DNA of 31,837 nucleotides from an uncultured Faecalibacterium sp. (GTDB lineage: Bacteria > Bacillota > Clostridia > Oscillospirales > Ruminococcaceae): positions 1-31,837 of the forward strand of contig CAKSXW010000018.1 of the NCBI GenBank assembly GCA_934518555.1. Reading direction: 5' to 3'. The position numbers and the translations under genes are program-made. Position 1 is the stretch's first letter. Each line of letters starts with the position of its first letter. This document shows positions 1 to 7,501 of this stretch, one piece after another. The notes beneath the pieces were generated by a model. It made no database searches and had not been told where the DNA came from. It saw only the letters and a list, made by a program, of their open reading frames with translations.

Positions 1-2
1 CC

Positions 3-629
3 ATGGCGGCGCTGGAATTCTTTATGATTTATGCCAAAGCCTTCCGGCGCGGGGATGGGTTCTACCCCCAGAACGCCATCTTCCAGGATCTGATGCTGCT
101 GTGCATCGTCTGGCAGGGCATGGACTGGCTCCGGGAAAAGAAATTTGCCAAGGGCATCGCCGCTATGGCCGCTGTGCTGTGCTGGCCCTTTGTGGTAGTG
201 GTATTTCTGCTGCTTTTCCCTCAGGTGCAGGAGATGCCCATTGCCTCGTCTGTGGTGGCCTTTGTCATCACCAGCCCCCTGCCCATGTGGACAGCCATCA
301 CAGATGGTGGATGGAGCTTTCTGCTGGGGGGTGTGCTGCTGTATGCATTGCGTGGACGGCGCAACGTGCAGCTGACAGTATGGGCACTGGTGATCTTCCT
401 GTGTGATTTTGCCCTGCCCTTTGGGATGCTTTGCAGGCAGGAGGGCTTTGTGTGGACCCAGATGTTCACCAGCTGCTACGAGTGGTTCGGGGTGGCGGCA
501 GTGGTGCTGATGCTGCTGTACAACGGCCAGCGGGGCAAGGGCCACAAGCAGCTGTTCTACTGGTTCTACCCGGCCCATGTGTACCTGCTGTATGGAGCTT
601 CCTGCCTGGTTTATAACGTGTTGAGGTGA
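3..629 (+). CDS. TraX-like polytopic membrane protein (probably 5' truncated by the window)
   Basis: About 208 residues are visible from the first in-frame ATG, but the frame is open to the window edge, so the true start may lie upstream. The protein is very hydrophobic, with roughly five to six membrane segments. It ends with an aromatic-rich FYWFYPAHVYLLY stretch, the hallmark C-terminal signature of the TraX family (named for the F-pilin acetylase; chromosomal members are membrane acyltransferase-like proteins of mostly unknown role). The stop lies 4 nt before the response regulator start, so the two are probably co-transcribed. A role in envelope modification controlled by the adjacent two-component genes is inference only. 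Family assignment is fairly sure; substrate is unknown. Confidence 0.75.
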   Translation: MAALEFFMIYAKAFRRGDGFYPQNAIFQDLMLLCIVWQGMDWLREKKFAKGIAAMAAVLCWPFVVVVFLLLFPQVQEMPIASSVVAFVITSPLPMWTAITDGGWSFLLGGVLLYALRGRRNVQLTVWALVIFLCDFALPFGMLCRQEGFVWTQMFTSCYEWFGVAAVVLMLLYNGQRGKGHKQLFYWFYPAHVYLLYGASCLVYNVLR

Positions 630-633
630 TTTT

Positions 634-1314
634 GTGGCAAACATTCTGGCGGTGGATGACAACCCGGAACTGTGCAGTCTGATCCGCACGGCCCTGGAAC
701 GGGACGGTCACCGGGTGGAGACCCGGTGCTCCGGTGTCGGGTTGACGGAGGCTCTTTGCCGTTGGGCAGACTGCATCCTGCTGGACGTGATGATGCCCGG
801 GGAGGATGGCTTTGGGGTGTGCCGCCGGATCCGGGGGCTTACGGATGCCCCCATCCTCTTTTTGACGGCCCGGACCGATGAGGCCTCGGTGCTGGAGGGG
901 TTGGGCATTGGCGCAGACGACTTTTTGTCCAAGCCCTTCCGGGTGGCAGAACTGCGGGCCCGGGTGGCTGCCCACCTGCGGCGGCAGAACCGGACCCCCA
1001 TCCACCGGATGGTCCGGGGAGAGGCTGCCTTTGACCTGTCGGGCCAGACCCTGTCGGTGGCAGGGCAGCTGCTGCCCCTGACCCGGTCGGAGTATGCCAT
1101 CTGCCAGTATCTGGCCCTCCACGCTGGGCAGATCTTTACCAAGGAGCAGATCTATGAGGCAGTGTTTGGGGTGGACGGCACCTCCGATGACACTGCCGTG
1201 ACCCAGCACATCAAGAATATCCGCAATAAGCTCCGGGCAGCTGGGGTGTCGGAGCCGGAAAAGCTGCTCAAGACCGTGTGGGGGGTGGGGTACCAATGGA
1301 AAAGCGAAAACTGA
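634..1314 (+). CDS. OmpR/VanR-type response regulator
   Basis: A 226-residue DNA-binding response regulator. The receiver domain spans about residues 1-115, with acidic pocket D8/D9, phospho-acceptor D51 in ILLDVMMPGEDG, T78 in LFLTAR and K100 in FLSKPF. A winged-helix effector domain follows at about 128-224, with TRSEYAICQYLALH and a C-terminal TVWGVGYQW. The start is a GTG with GAGGTGA just upstream, overlapping the end of the TraX-like gene. It overlaps the following kinase gene by 19 nt, which makes the pair a transcriptional and translational unit. Target genes cannot be read from the sequence; the upstream TraX-like gene is the obvious neighbour candidate. Confidence 0.95.
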   Translation: MANILAVDDNPELCSLIRTALERDGHRVETRCSGVGLTEALCRWADCILLDVMMPGEDGFGVCRRIRGLTDAPILFLTARTDEASVLEGLGIGADDFLSKPFRVAELRARVAAHLRRQNRTPIHRMVRGEAAFDLSGQTLSVAGQLLPLTRSEYAICQYLALHAGQIFTKEQIYEAVFGVDGTSDDTAVTQHIKNIRNKLRAAGVSEPEKLLKTVWGVGYQWKSEN

Positions 1315-2234
1315 CCTCCCTGCGCCGGGTGCTGCTGCAATATCTGCTGCAGACGGCCCTGGCCTGTGTAGTGGCAGCGGCAGTGTGGTTTTTGCTGCTG
1401 CTCCTGCTGATCCAGGGTGGGTGGTTCCTGCCTGCAGACCAGGCGGCCCGGGCCTGCCAGAAAGCAGCCCAGGAGGTTCTGCCCCACATGACCGCCCAGG
1501 AACTGGAGGCCACGGGGCTGGACCCCCTATGCCGCTACGCCCTGTTTGCAGACGCCTACAGCCAGGAGGTGCTGGCCACCAACATGAATGCACGGCAGCT
1601 GCAACAGGCCATGGAGGTGTGGCAGGGGCGAAAACGGTGGCATTTTGGCTACACCCAGTATTATATGAACGCAAAATTGCAGGATGGCAGCCTTTGCCTG
1701 CTGCAATTTGACTATTCGGTGCCCTATGCAGACCCGGCCCTCCGGGGCAAACTGCCGGACATCCAGGGCTTCCACCTGACATTGGGGTTGCTGCTGGTGC
1801 TGGGGATCATTGCCTGGAGCACCCGGCGCACCGGACGGTTCCTGGCCCGGGAGACAGAAAAGCTCACCGCCGCCGCCTGCGGTGTGGCCCGGCAGGAACT
1901 GGACCCGGCCCTGTTTACCGGGGCCAAGGTGAGAGAATATGACGCCGTGCTGCAAGCCATGGAGACCATGGGGGACCAGCTGACCGACAGCCTGCAAAAG
2001 CAGTGGGTCCTGGAGCAGCAGCAGCGAGAGCAGATCATCCAGCTGTCCCACAAGCTAAAGACCCCCCTGACCATCATCCAGGGCAATGCGGAGCTGCTGG
2101 CGGAGGACCCCCTGACGCCGGAACAGCGGCAGCAGGTGGAGTCCATCCTGGAGGGGGCGGAACAGACCCGGCTCTACCTGGGCAAGATCCGTGCCCAGGT
2201 GCAGACCCCTCTGAAATACAAGGGGAACCCTTAA
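1296..2234 (+). CDS. Sensor histidine kinase lacking the catalytic ATPase domain
   Basis: A 312-residue membrane sensor. I start at the ATG at 1296 behind a G-rich ribosome-binding site, inside the response regulator gene. Transmembrane helix 1 is about residues 18-40 and helix 2 about 158-176, with an extracytoplasmic domain of about 115 residues between them. A HAMP-like linker and a HisKA dimerisation domain follow, with H-box SHKLKTPLT and phospho-acceptor H252. The protein then ends about 60 residues after that histidine. No N, G1, F or G2 box of an HATPase_c domain is present, and a perfect hairpin follows the stop at once, so no detached remnant is visible downstream. Family members usually continue for another 110 or so residues. 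It may be a phospho-acceptor or phosphatase partner of another kinase, or a decayed sensor. Confidence 0.85.
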   Translation: MEKRKLTSLRRVLLQYLLQTALACVVAAAVWFLLLLLLIQGGWFLPADQAARACQKAAQEVLPHMTAQELEATGLDPLCRYALFADAYSQEVLATNMNARQLQQAMEVWQGRKRWHFGYTQYYMNAKLQDGSLCLLQFDYSVPYADPALRGKLPDIQGFHLTLGLLLVLGIIAWSTRRTGRFLARETEKLTAAACGVARQELDPALFTGAKVREYDAVLQAMETMGDQLTDSLQKQWVLEQQQREQIIQLSHKLKTPLTIIQGNAELLAEDPLTPEQRQQVESILEGAEQTRLYLGKIRAQVQTPLKYKGNP

Positions 2235-2240
2235 ACCCAA

Positions 2241-2275
2241 AACAGGCCCGGTACGCATTGCGTACCGGGCCTGTT
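2241..2275. terminator. Bidirectional hairpin between the kinase gene and murC
   Basis: A perfect 16-bp inverted repeat, AACAGGCCCGGTACGC with its complement, around a 3-nt loop. It sits 6 nt after the kinase stop and 15 nt before the murC stop on the other strand. On the minus strand the stem runs into TTTT, so it fits a rho-independent terminator for murC best; it can also stop convergent plus-strand transcription. Confidence 0.8.
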
Positions 2276-2290
2276 GGCATTCCGGAAAAC

Positions 2291-3673
2291 TTACTGGTTA
2301 TCGGCCACCATCAGCTTGCTGGCCTTGTAGATGTCACCGCAGCCCAGGGTGATCACCAGGTCACCGGGCTGGGCGTTCTGCTTGACCCAGTCGGCGGCCT
2401 CCTGCAGGCTGTTCACCAGCACAGAGCCGGGGATCTGGGCCGCCAGCTTGGCACTGGTAATGGTGGGATCGTTGGGCTCCCGGCTGCCCATGATGGGGGT
2501 CAGCACGGTGATGTCGGGGATCTTCAGCACGTCCACAAAGTCGTTGAACAGCATCTTGGTGCGGCTGTATGTAAACGGCTGATGGACGGCGATGAGACGC
2601 TTGTAGCCCATCTCCTTGGCGGTGGTCAGGGTAGCCCGGAGCTCGGTGGGGTGGTGGGCGTAATCGTCGATGACCAGGGCACCGTTGCACTCGCCATAGA
2701 CCTCAAAGCGGCGGCCGGCCCCCTTAAAGTTCAGGGCGGCCTCGGCACACTGCTCCACCGTCAGGCCCACAAAGCGGCCCACGGCGCACATGGCCAGAGC
2801 GTTGTAGATGTTGTGGCGGCCGGGCACAGACAGCCGGATGTGGCCCATGTCCGGGCTGCTCCACTCCTTCAGGTCGAACTCAAAGAAGCCGGGCTTGTAC
2901 TCGTTGACGTGGATGGCCTGGTAATCGCCGTTCTCGATGCCAAAGGTCCGCACCCGGCGGTCCAGGGTGTACATAACATCCATGGTGTTCTTGTCATCGG
3001 CGTTGGCAAAGATCATGAACTGGGTCATGAGGGCAAACCGCTTGAAGGCAAACTTCAGCTCGCCCATGCTGCCGTAGTAGTCCAGGTGATCGTTGTCGAT
3101 GTTCAGCACCACCGACAGGTAGGGGGTCAGCTTCAGGAAGGTCTCGGCAAACTCACAGGCCTCAATAACGATGTCGTCCCCCTTGCCGGCTTTGCCGTAG
3201 CCGTTGATCAGGGGCAGCTTGCCGCCGATGACAGCAGAGGGGTCCCGGCCTGCCAGCTCCAGAGCCGTGGTGATCATGGAGGTGGTGGTGGTCTTGCCGT
3301 GGGTGCCGGAGACGCAGATGCTCTGCTTGTACAGGCGGCTCACATAGCCCAGCAGTACGCTGCGCTCAATGGTGGGGATGCCGTAGGAGGCGGCGGCGTT
3401 CAGCTCCACGTTGTCCTGAGAGATGGCGGCGGAGTACACCACCAGGTCGGTGCCCACCACGTTGTCGGCGTTGTGGCCCAGGCTGACCTTCACGCCCATC
3501 TCTCGCTCGTAGCGGATGATGCTGCCATCCAGCACGTCGCTGCCGGAGATCTCGTAGCCCTTGGCTGCCAGGATCTGGATCAGGGGATACATACCGCTGC
3601 CGCCGCAGCCGATAAAGTGGATCTTTTTGACATGGTCCAGCAGATGCTGGTTATAGTCAGTGTACAGGAACAT
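2291..3673 (-). CDS. murC: UDP-N-acetylmuramate--L-alanine ligase MurC
   Basis: A 460-residue cytoplasmic Mur ligase that adds L-alanine to UDP-MurNAc with ATP, the first amino-acid step of peptidoglycan stem-peptide synthesis. The N-terminal Rossmann-like domain has IHFIGCGGSGM (about 18-28). The ATP-binding P-loop GTHGKTTTT is at 123-131. The central domain has EACEFAETFL and NIDNDHLDYYG, and the C-terminal domain has VIDDYAHHPTE, all typical of MurC. I prefer the ATG at 3673, because GGAGG lies about 10 nt upstream; a longer reading starting at 3697 would contain that site inside the gene. Length matches the family. It is followed by a strong hairpin and preceded by its own AT-rich promoter region. 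Confidence 0.97.
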   Translation of the reverse strand: MFLYTDYNQHLLDHVKKIHFIGCGGSGMYPLIQILAAKGYEISGSDVLDGSIIRYEREMGVKVSLGHNADNVVGTDLVVYSAAISQDNVELNAAASYGIPTIERSVLLGYVSRLYKQSICVSGTHGKTTTTSMITTALELAGRDPSAVIGGKLPLINGYGKAGKGDDIVIEACEFAETFLKLTPYLSVVLNIDNDHLDYYGSMGELKFAFKRFALMTQFMIFANADDKNTMDVMYTLDRRVRTFGIENGDYQAIHVNEYKPGFFEFDLKEWSSPDMGHIRLSVPGRHNIYNALAMCAVGRFVGLTVEQCAEAALNFKGAGRRFEVYGECNGALVIDDYAHHPTELRATLTTAKEMGYKRLIAVHQPFTYSRTKMLFNDFVDVLKIPDITVLTPIMGSREPNDPTITSAKLAAQIPGSVLVNSLQEAADWVKQNAQPGDLVITLGCGDIYKASKLMVADNQ

Positions 3674-3741
3674 AGTAAGGCAACCTCCAATGATCAAACG
3701 GCCCCGGTGCAGGCCGTTGCAAATCCATTTAAATACATCCT

Positions 3742-3747
3742 ATTATA
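3742..3747 (-). promoter_or_regulatory. Candidate -10 box of the murC promoter
   Basis: On the minus strand the AT-rich stretch contains a perfect TATAAT about 70 nt upstream of the murC start. No good -35 box is found at 17 nt; TTATTT at 16 nt is the nearest. The call rests on the -10 match and on the local AT-richness in a GC-rich genome. Confidence 0.45.
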
Positions 3748-3801
3748 TAATTTTTGGGCAGCAAAATAAACAGGTAAAGCCGAATTTTCGGAAAGAACCA
3801 T

Positions 3802-3818
3802 AAAACCCCCGGGGTTTT
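3802..3818 (-). terminator. Hairpin terminator downstream of coaBC
   Basis: The palindrome AAAACCCC-C-GGGGTTTT lies in the 254-nt gap between coaBC and murC, about 110 nt after the coaBC stop on the minus strand. GC core plus T tract on either strand fits a short intrinsic terminator separating the two minus-strand genes. The rest of the gap (3674-3927) shows no coding signal. Confidence 0.5.
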
Positions 3819-3927
3819 TGTAAGATGTGTACAAGAATGCCCCCTGCCAGAGGGCCCCGGCAGGCACTTCCCCGAACTAGGTCGCTGCCAGGCTGGGGTC
3901 TGCTGGAAAAATTTGGTCCGGGCAGGG

Positions 3928-5121
3928 TCAATTTCTCCGCTTCAGGATCTCGTCCAGGATGGCGTCAGCCACATCGTCCTTGCTCATCAGGGGCAGCTGC
4001 CGGGCTCCCTCCGGGGTGATAAAGGTCACCACGTTGGTGTCCACCCCAAAGCCGGCTCCGGCTACTTTCAGGTTGTTGGCTACCACCATGTCCAGGTTCT
4101 TCCGGGCCAGCTTGGCGGCAGAGTTCTCCACCAGGTCCTGGGTCTCCATGGAAAAGCCGCACAGGAACTGGTGGCTCTTCCGGGGGCCGATGGTGCCCAG
4201 GATATCCGGGGTGCGCTCCAGGGGAATGGACATATCCCCGTCCTTCTTTTTGATCTTGTGGTCTGCCACCTGGGCAGGGCGGTAATCGGCCACGGCGGCC
4301 GCCATGATCAGCACGTCGGTCTGGTCAAAGCAGCCGGTAACAGCTTCGTACATCTGCTGGGCGGTGGTCACCGGAACGTCGGTGGTGAACCGCACCGGGG
4401 GCAGGGCGGTCTGGCCGTGGATCAGGGTCACCTGAGCTCCCCGGAGGGCAGCGGCCCGGGCCAGGGCGTAGCCCATCTTGCCGGTGGAGTGGTTGGTCAG
4501 GTAGCGCACCGGGTCCAGGGCCTCCTGGGTGGGGCCTGCGGTGACGGTGACCCGGAGCCCGGCCAGGTCCTTGGGCCGGGCGATGGTGTGGAGGATGTGA
4601 TCCAGCAGCACCTCCTCCTTGGGCAGGCGTCCGCTGCCCACATCCTTGCAGGCCAGCACGCCGCTCTCCGAGGGGATCACCCCAAAGCCGTACCGCTCCA
4701 GGGTGGCCAGGTTGTCCTGGGTGATGGGGTTTTCCAGCATACCGGTGTTCATGGCCGGGGCTACCAGCTTGGGGCACTTGGCCGCCAGCACCACGGTGGT
4801 GAGCATATCGTCAGCGATGCCGTGGGCCATTTTAGCAATGACGTTGGCGGTGGCCGGGGCCACCAGGATCACGTCAGCCTTTTTGGCCAGGGAAATGTGG
4901 GTGACCTCGAACTTAAAGTCCCGGTCAAAAGTGTCCACCATGCATTTGTGGCCCGTGAGGGTCTCAAAGGTAAGGGGGGTGATGAACTGGGTGGCGTTCT
5001 GGGTCATGATGACCTCTACGTCGGCACCCATTTTACGCAGCGCACTGGCCACATTGGCCATTTTATAAGCGGCAATGCCGCCGCTGACGCCCAAAAGGAC
5101 GCACTTGCCCGTCAGATCCAT
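3928..5121 (-). CDS. coaBC: Bifunctional phosphopantothenoylcysteine decarboxylase / phosphopantothenate-cysteine ligase
   Basis: A 397-residue fusion enzyme for steps two and three of CoA synthesis from 4'-phosphopantothenate. The N-terminal flavin-dependent CoaC part has GVSGGIAAYK (11-20), the catalytic histidine in THISLAKKADVILVAPATAN (H75), the PAMN motif (122-125) and the active-site cysteine loop LACKDVGSGRLP (C158). The CoaB part begins near residue 180 with VTVTAGPTQE, NHSTGKMGYALA and AAAVADYRP, typical of the nucleotide and substrate sites. The ATG at 5121 is preceded by GGAGG 9 nt upstream; earlier in-frame sequence is not conserved-looking. It is divergent from coaX, which makes the phosphopantothenate it uses. 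Confidence 0.97.
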   Translation of the reverse strand: MDLTGKCVLLGVSGGIAAYKMANVASALRKMGADVEVIMTQNATQFITPLTFETLTGHKCMVDTFDRDFKFEVTHISLAKKADVILVAPATANVIAKMAHGIADDMLTTVVLAAKCPKLVAPAMNTGMLENPITQDNLATLERYGFGVIPSESGVLACKDVGSGRLPKEEVLLDHILHTIARPKDLAGLRVTVTAGPTQEALDPVRYLTNHSTGKMGYALARAAALRGAQVTLIHGQTALPPVRFTTDVPVTTAQQMYEAVTGCFDQTDVLIMAAAVADYRPAQVADHKIKKKDGDMSIPLERTPDILGTIGPRKSHQFLCGFSMETQDLVENSAAKLARKNLDMVVANNLKVAGAGFGVDTNVVTFITPEGARQLPLMSKDDVADAILDEILKRRN

Positions 5122-5168
5122 TGCATTGACCTCCTGCAAAACCAGACTGTTTTCACATATCTTCCTAT

Positions 5169-5197
5169 AGTATAATGCAAAAGTTCCGCCAGCACAA
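5169..5197 (-). promoter_or_regulatory. coaBC promoter
   Basis: On the minus strand TTGTGC and TATACT are separated by exactly 17 nt, about 48 nt upstream of the coaBC start. Both boxes are good sigma-A matches and the placement fits. Confidence 0.7.
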
Positions 5198-5215
5198 CAA
5201 AATCTTTGCACAGGC

Positions 5216-5244
5216 TTGTATCCCGGGCCAAAATGCGGTAAAAT
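5216..5244 (+). promoter_or_regulatory. Candidate coaX promoter
   Basis: TTGTAT, a 17-nt spacer and TAAAAT lie on the plus strand, divergent from the coaBC promoter with the two -35 boxes about 20 nt apart. It predicts a leader of about 175 nt before coaX. Confidence 0.5.
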
Positions 5245-5354
5245 ACACCTTGACAAAGAAAAGACGGACTCCCGGCAGGGGCCTGTGGGCCGGGAGCTTC
5301 CGCAAGGACCGTCCGCCGGGGTGGCACCCGGCTGCCGCAGGCAGGAGGGCGGAT

Positions 5355-5441
5355 ATGGACCTGCACACCGGGTCAAGGCACCCGGCACAGGGGCTGCCAT
5401 ACCGCCAAAAGGGAAAACAGAACTATGATCTTAGCCATTGA
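5355..5441 (+). CDS. Possible 28-codon upstream reading frame overlapping coaX
   Basis: An ATG with an excellent AGGAGG 6-7 nt upstream opens a 28-residue frame beginning MDLHTGSRHPAQ and ending NYDLSH. Its TGA at 5439-5441 lies 17 nt inside coaX, in another frame. The coaX start itself has only a weak AAAGGG, about 9 nt away. The arrangement would suit translational coupling or a regulatory leader peptide. I do not recognise the peptide, and it could be non-coding; confidence is low. Confidence 0.3.
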   Translation: MDLHTGSRHPAQGLPYRQKGKQNYDLSH

Positions 5442-6342
5442 TGTAGGCAACACCACCGTCGCCCTGGGGGGCATTCGGGACGGACGTGTATGCTTTGTGG
5501 CCCGTATGGACACGGTGCGTACCCGCACAGCGGCAGAGTACCGTGCCGAAATGGACAAAATCTTTGCACGGCGTCGGCATCCGGAGCGGCCCATGCGGTT
5601 TGAGGGAGCAGTGCTCACCAGCGTGGTGCCCCAGATCACCGGGGCCTTGGCAGAGTGCGCCCGTCACTATACCGGCAAAAAGCCGGTGATCGTGTCGCCG
5701 GAGATCCGCACCGGCCTTACTATGGGGGTGGACCAGCCCCATGCCGTGGGCAAGGACCGGCTGGTGGATGCGGCCTACGCTGCCGCCCACTTCCCCCTGC
5801 CGGTGGTCACCGTGGACCTGGGCACCGCCACCACCTTCAATGTGGTGGACACCGACCGGGTGTTCCGGGGCGGCGTGATCTGCCCGGGGCTTTCCACCGG
5901 GCTGAGGGCGTTGGGGGACCGCTGCGCCCAGCTGCCCCAGGTGCACCTGGGTTCGCCCCAGAGTGCCATTGGCACCAGCACCGAGAAATGTATGCTTTCC
6001 GGCTCGGTGCTGGGCACGGCCGTGCTCATCGACGGCATGGTGCAGCGCATTGAGGAAGAGCTGGGCCAACCGGCCACCTTGGTGGTCACCGGGGGCCTGG
6101 CTAAGTATGTGACCCCCCTGTGCCGTCACCCCCTCACCTACGACCCGGAACTGCTGATGAAGGGGCTGGCACTGCTGTACCAGCTCAATGCCCCCCAGAG
6201 CGGCCCTCGCCAGGCCAACGGCGGCGGCCCTCGCCAGGCCAACGGCGGCGGCCGTCGGCCTGGGCAGCCGGGGCACCCCCACGCAAAGCGGCCGTACCCC
6301 AAAAAGCGCACCCGTCGGGAGCCGGAGGCCCTGGCAGGCTGA
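5425..6342 (+). CDS. coaX: Type III pantothenate kinase CoaX with an extra basic tail
   Basis: A 305-residue kinase that phosphorylates pantothenate, the first step of CoA synthesis. It belongs to the ASKHA fold: phosphate-1 motif DVGNTT (6-11), GKDRLVDA (109-116), phosphate-2 motif VDLGTATTFNVV with D131, GGVICPGLSTGL, and adenosine-site VVTGGLAKY. The family fold is complete by about residue 254. Some 50 extra residues follow, rich in Gly, Pro, Arg and Lys, with a duplicated PRQANGGG and a KKRTRRE end. The tail is encoded partly by a perfect 24-bp tandem duplication. Neighbours (coaBC, an ECF S component) support the pantothenate/CoA role. Confidence 0.95.
   Translation: MILAIDVGNTTVALGGIRDGRVCFVARMDTVRTRTAAEYRAEMDKIFARRRHPERPMRFEGAVLTSVVPQITGALAECARHYTGKKPVIVSPEIRTGLTMGVDQPHAVGKDRLVDAAYAAAHFPLPVVTVDLGTATTFNVVDTDRVFRGGVICPGLSTGLRALGDRCAQLPQVHLGSPQSAIGTSTEKCMLSGSVLGTAVLIDGMVQRIEEELGQPATLVVTGGLAKYVTPLCRHPLTYDPELLMKGLALLYQLNAPQSGPRQANGGGPRQANGGGRRPGQPGHPHAKRPYPKKRTRREPEALAG
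6202..6249 (+). repeat. Perfect 24-bp tandem duplication inside coaX
   Basis: Two exact adjacent copies of a 24-bp unit starting GGCCCTCGCC and ending AACGGCGGC. Being a multiple of three, it keeps the frame and doubles the peptide GPRQANGG in the coaX tail. Confidence 0.95.
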
Positions 6343-6382
6343 CCCCGGCACAAAGCATAGAGGATAGGGAGAACAATATAAC

Positions 6383-7363
6383 ATGAGATTGGGCATTCTT
6401 GGCACGGGCAAGATCGTGCAGGAATTTTTGCCGTGGCTTGCCCAGAGCGGGCCCTTTACGGTGCAGGCCGTGTGCAGCACGGCTCGCAGCGCCCAGGGGG
6501 CGCAGCAGCTGTGCCAGCAATACGGCATCCCCCAGCACACCACCAACTACCTGGAGCTGCTGCAATGGGTGGATGTGGTGTACATTGCGGTGCCGAATAT
6601 GCAGCACACCCGGTTTGCCCGGGTGGCCCTGGAGGCCGGCAAGCACGTGATCGTGGAAAAGCCCATGGCCCCCACTGCCGCTCAGGCGGAGGAGCTGGTG
6701 GCCCTGGCCCGGCGCAAGCAGGTGTTCCTGTTTGAGGCGGTCACCACCCAGTATCTGGAAAACTACGGCAAGATCCGGGAGCTGCTGCCCCGGGTGGGCA
6801 CGGTGCGGCTGGTGCAGTGCAGCTTCAGCCAGTATTCCAGCCGCTACGACGCTTTTTGCGCCGGAGAAACGCCGCCGGTGTTCGACCCGGCCTGTGCCGG
6901 CGGTGCCCTGATGGACCTGGGGGTGTACAACGCCAGCTACATCGTGGGCCTGTTTGGGGAGCCCAACCAGGTCCACTACACCGCCAATCTGGAACGGGGC
7001 ATCGACACCAGCGGCATCCTGACCATGGACTACACCGGGTTTAAGGCGGTGAGCCTGGCGGCCAAGGACTGCGCCGCCCCGGCCCGGTGCCTGATCCAGG
7101 GCACCAAGGGGTATATCCTGCAAAAATCCACCCCCAACTTCTGCGGCGGTGTCACCTTCCACCCCAATCAGGGCAAGGAGGAGCACTACAACCTTAACGG
7201 AGGCCGCCCCCGGCAGGCAGCGGAGTTCGAGGCCTTTGCCCGGGCTCTGGACACCGGGGACCAGGAGCTGTGCACCCGGATGCAGGATACCTCCATTGCC
7301 GTCAGCCGGGTGCTGACGGTGGCACGCCGGAGCGCAGGCATCCGCTTCCCCAGCGAAAAATAA
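6383..7363 (+). CDS. Gfo/Idh/MocA-family NAD(P)-dependent oxidoreductase
   Basis: A 326-residue cytoplasmic dehydrogenase. The N-terminal Rossmann domain has GILGTGKI (4-11) and the family's EKP motif at 92-94 (VEKPMAPT), where the lysine is catalytic in characterised members. The C-terminal substrate domain has GGALMDLGVYNASYIVGLFG (about 172-191), which supplies the usual aspartate and tyrosine. Substrates in this family are sugars, inositols or related polyols, and cannot be told from sequence here. It starts 40 nt after coaX with a GGGAG site and no terminator between, so it may be co-transcribed, although no link to CoA synthesis is evident. Confidence 0.9.
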   Translation: MRLGILGTGKIVQEFLPWLAQSGPFTVQAVCSTARSAQGAQQLCQQYGIPQHTTNYLELLQWVDVVYIAVPNMQHTRFARVALEAGKHVIVEKPMAPTAAQAEELVALARRKQVFLFEAVTTQYLENYGKIRELLPRVGTVRLVQCSFSQYSSRYDAFCAGETPPVFDPACAGGALMDLGVYNASYIVGLFGEPNQVHYTANLERGIDTSGILTMDYTGFKAVSLAAKDCAAPARCLIQGTKGYILQKSTPNFCGGVTFHPNQGKEEHYNLNGGRPRQAAEFEAFARALDTGDQELCTRMQDTSIAVSRVLTVARRSAGIRFPSEK

Positions 7364-7501
7364 CGCTTTCCCCATTGGAGCACGCCCTGACACAACGAGC
7401 TTCCACTGGTTTGAAAATTTACAACAAAACCCGCATAGAGCGGGCAGGTTTGCGCCGTATCCGACGTTAAGGGCGGAACGGCAGCAGGAGGACAATTGCA
7501 T

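Noticed and set aside
2003..3769. A plus-strand open frame of about 588 codons opposite murC
   Set aside because: The translation is Val/Gly/His/Gln-rich without motifs; murC on the other strand has all its family motifs.
5310..5340. A GGGGTGGCACCC string in the coaX leader that resembles the T-box GGTGGNACC motif
   Set aside because: The adjoining CGCG and stem I/specifier structures are not seen, there is no antiterminator/terminator pair before coaX, and T-boxes control amino-acid or tRNA genes.
7364..7501. Possible riboswitch upstream of the ECF S-component gene
   Set aside because: Some short stems can be drawn (ACCCGC/GCGGGC and GCCGT/ACGGC) but none matches an aptamer I know. I leave it as an unassigned leader.
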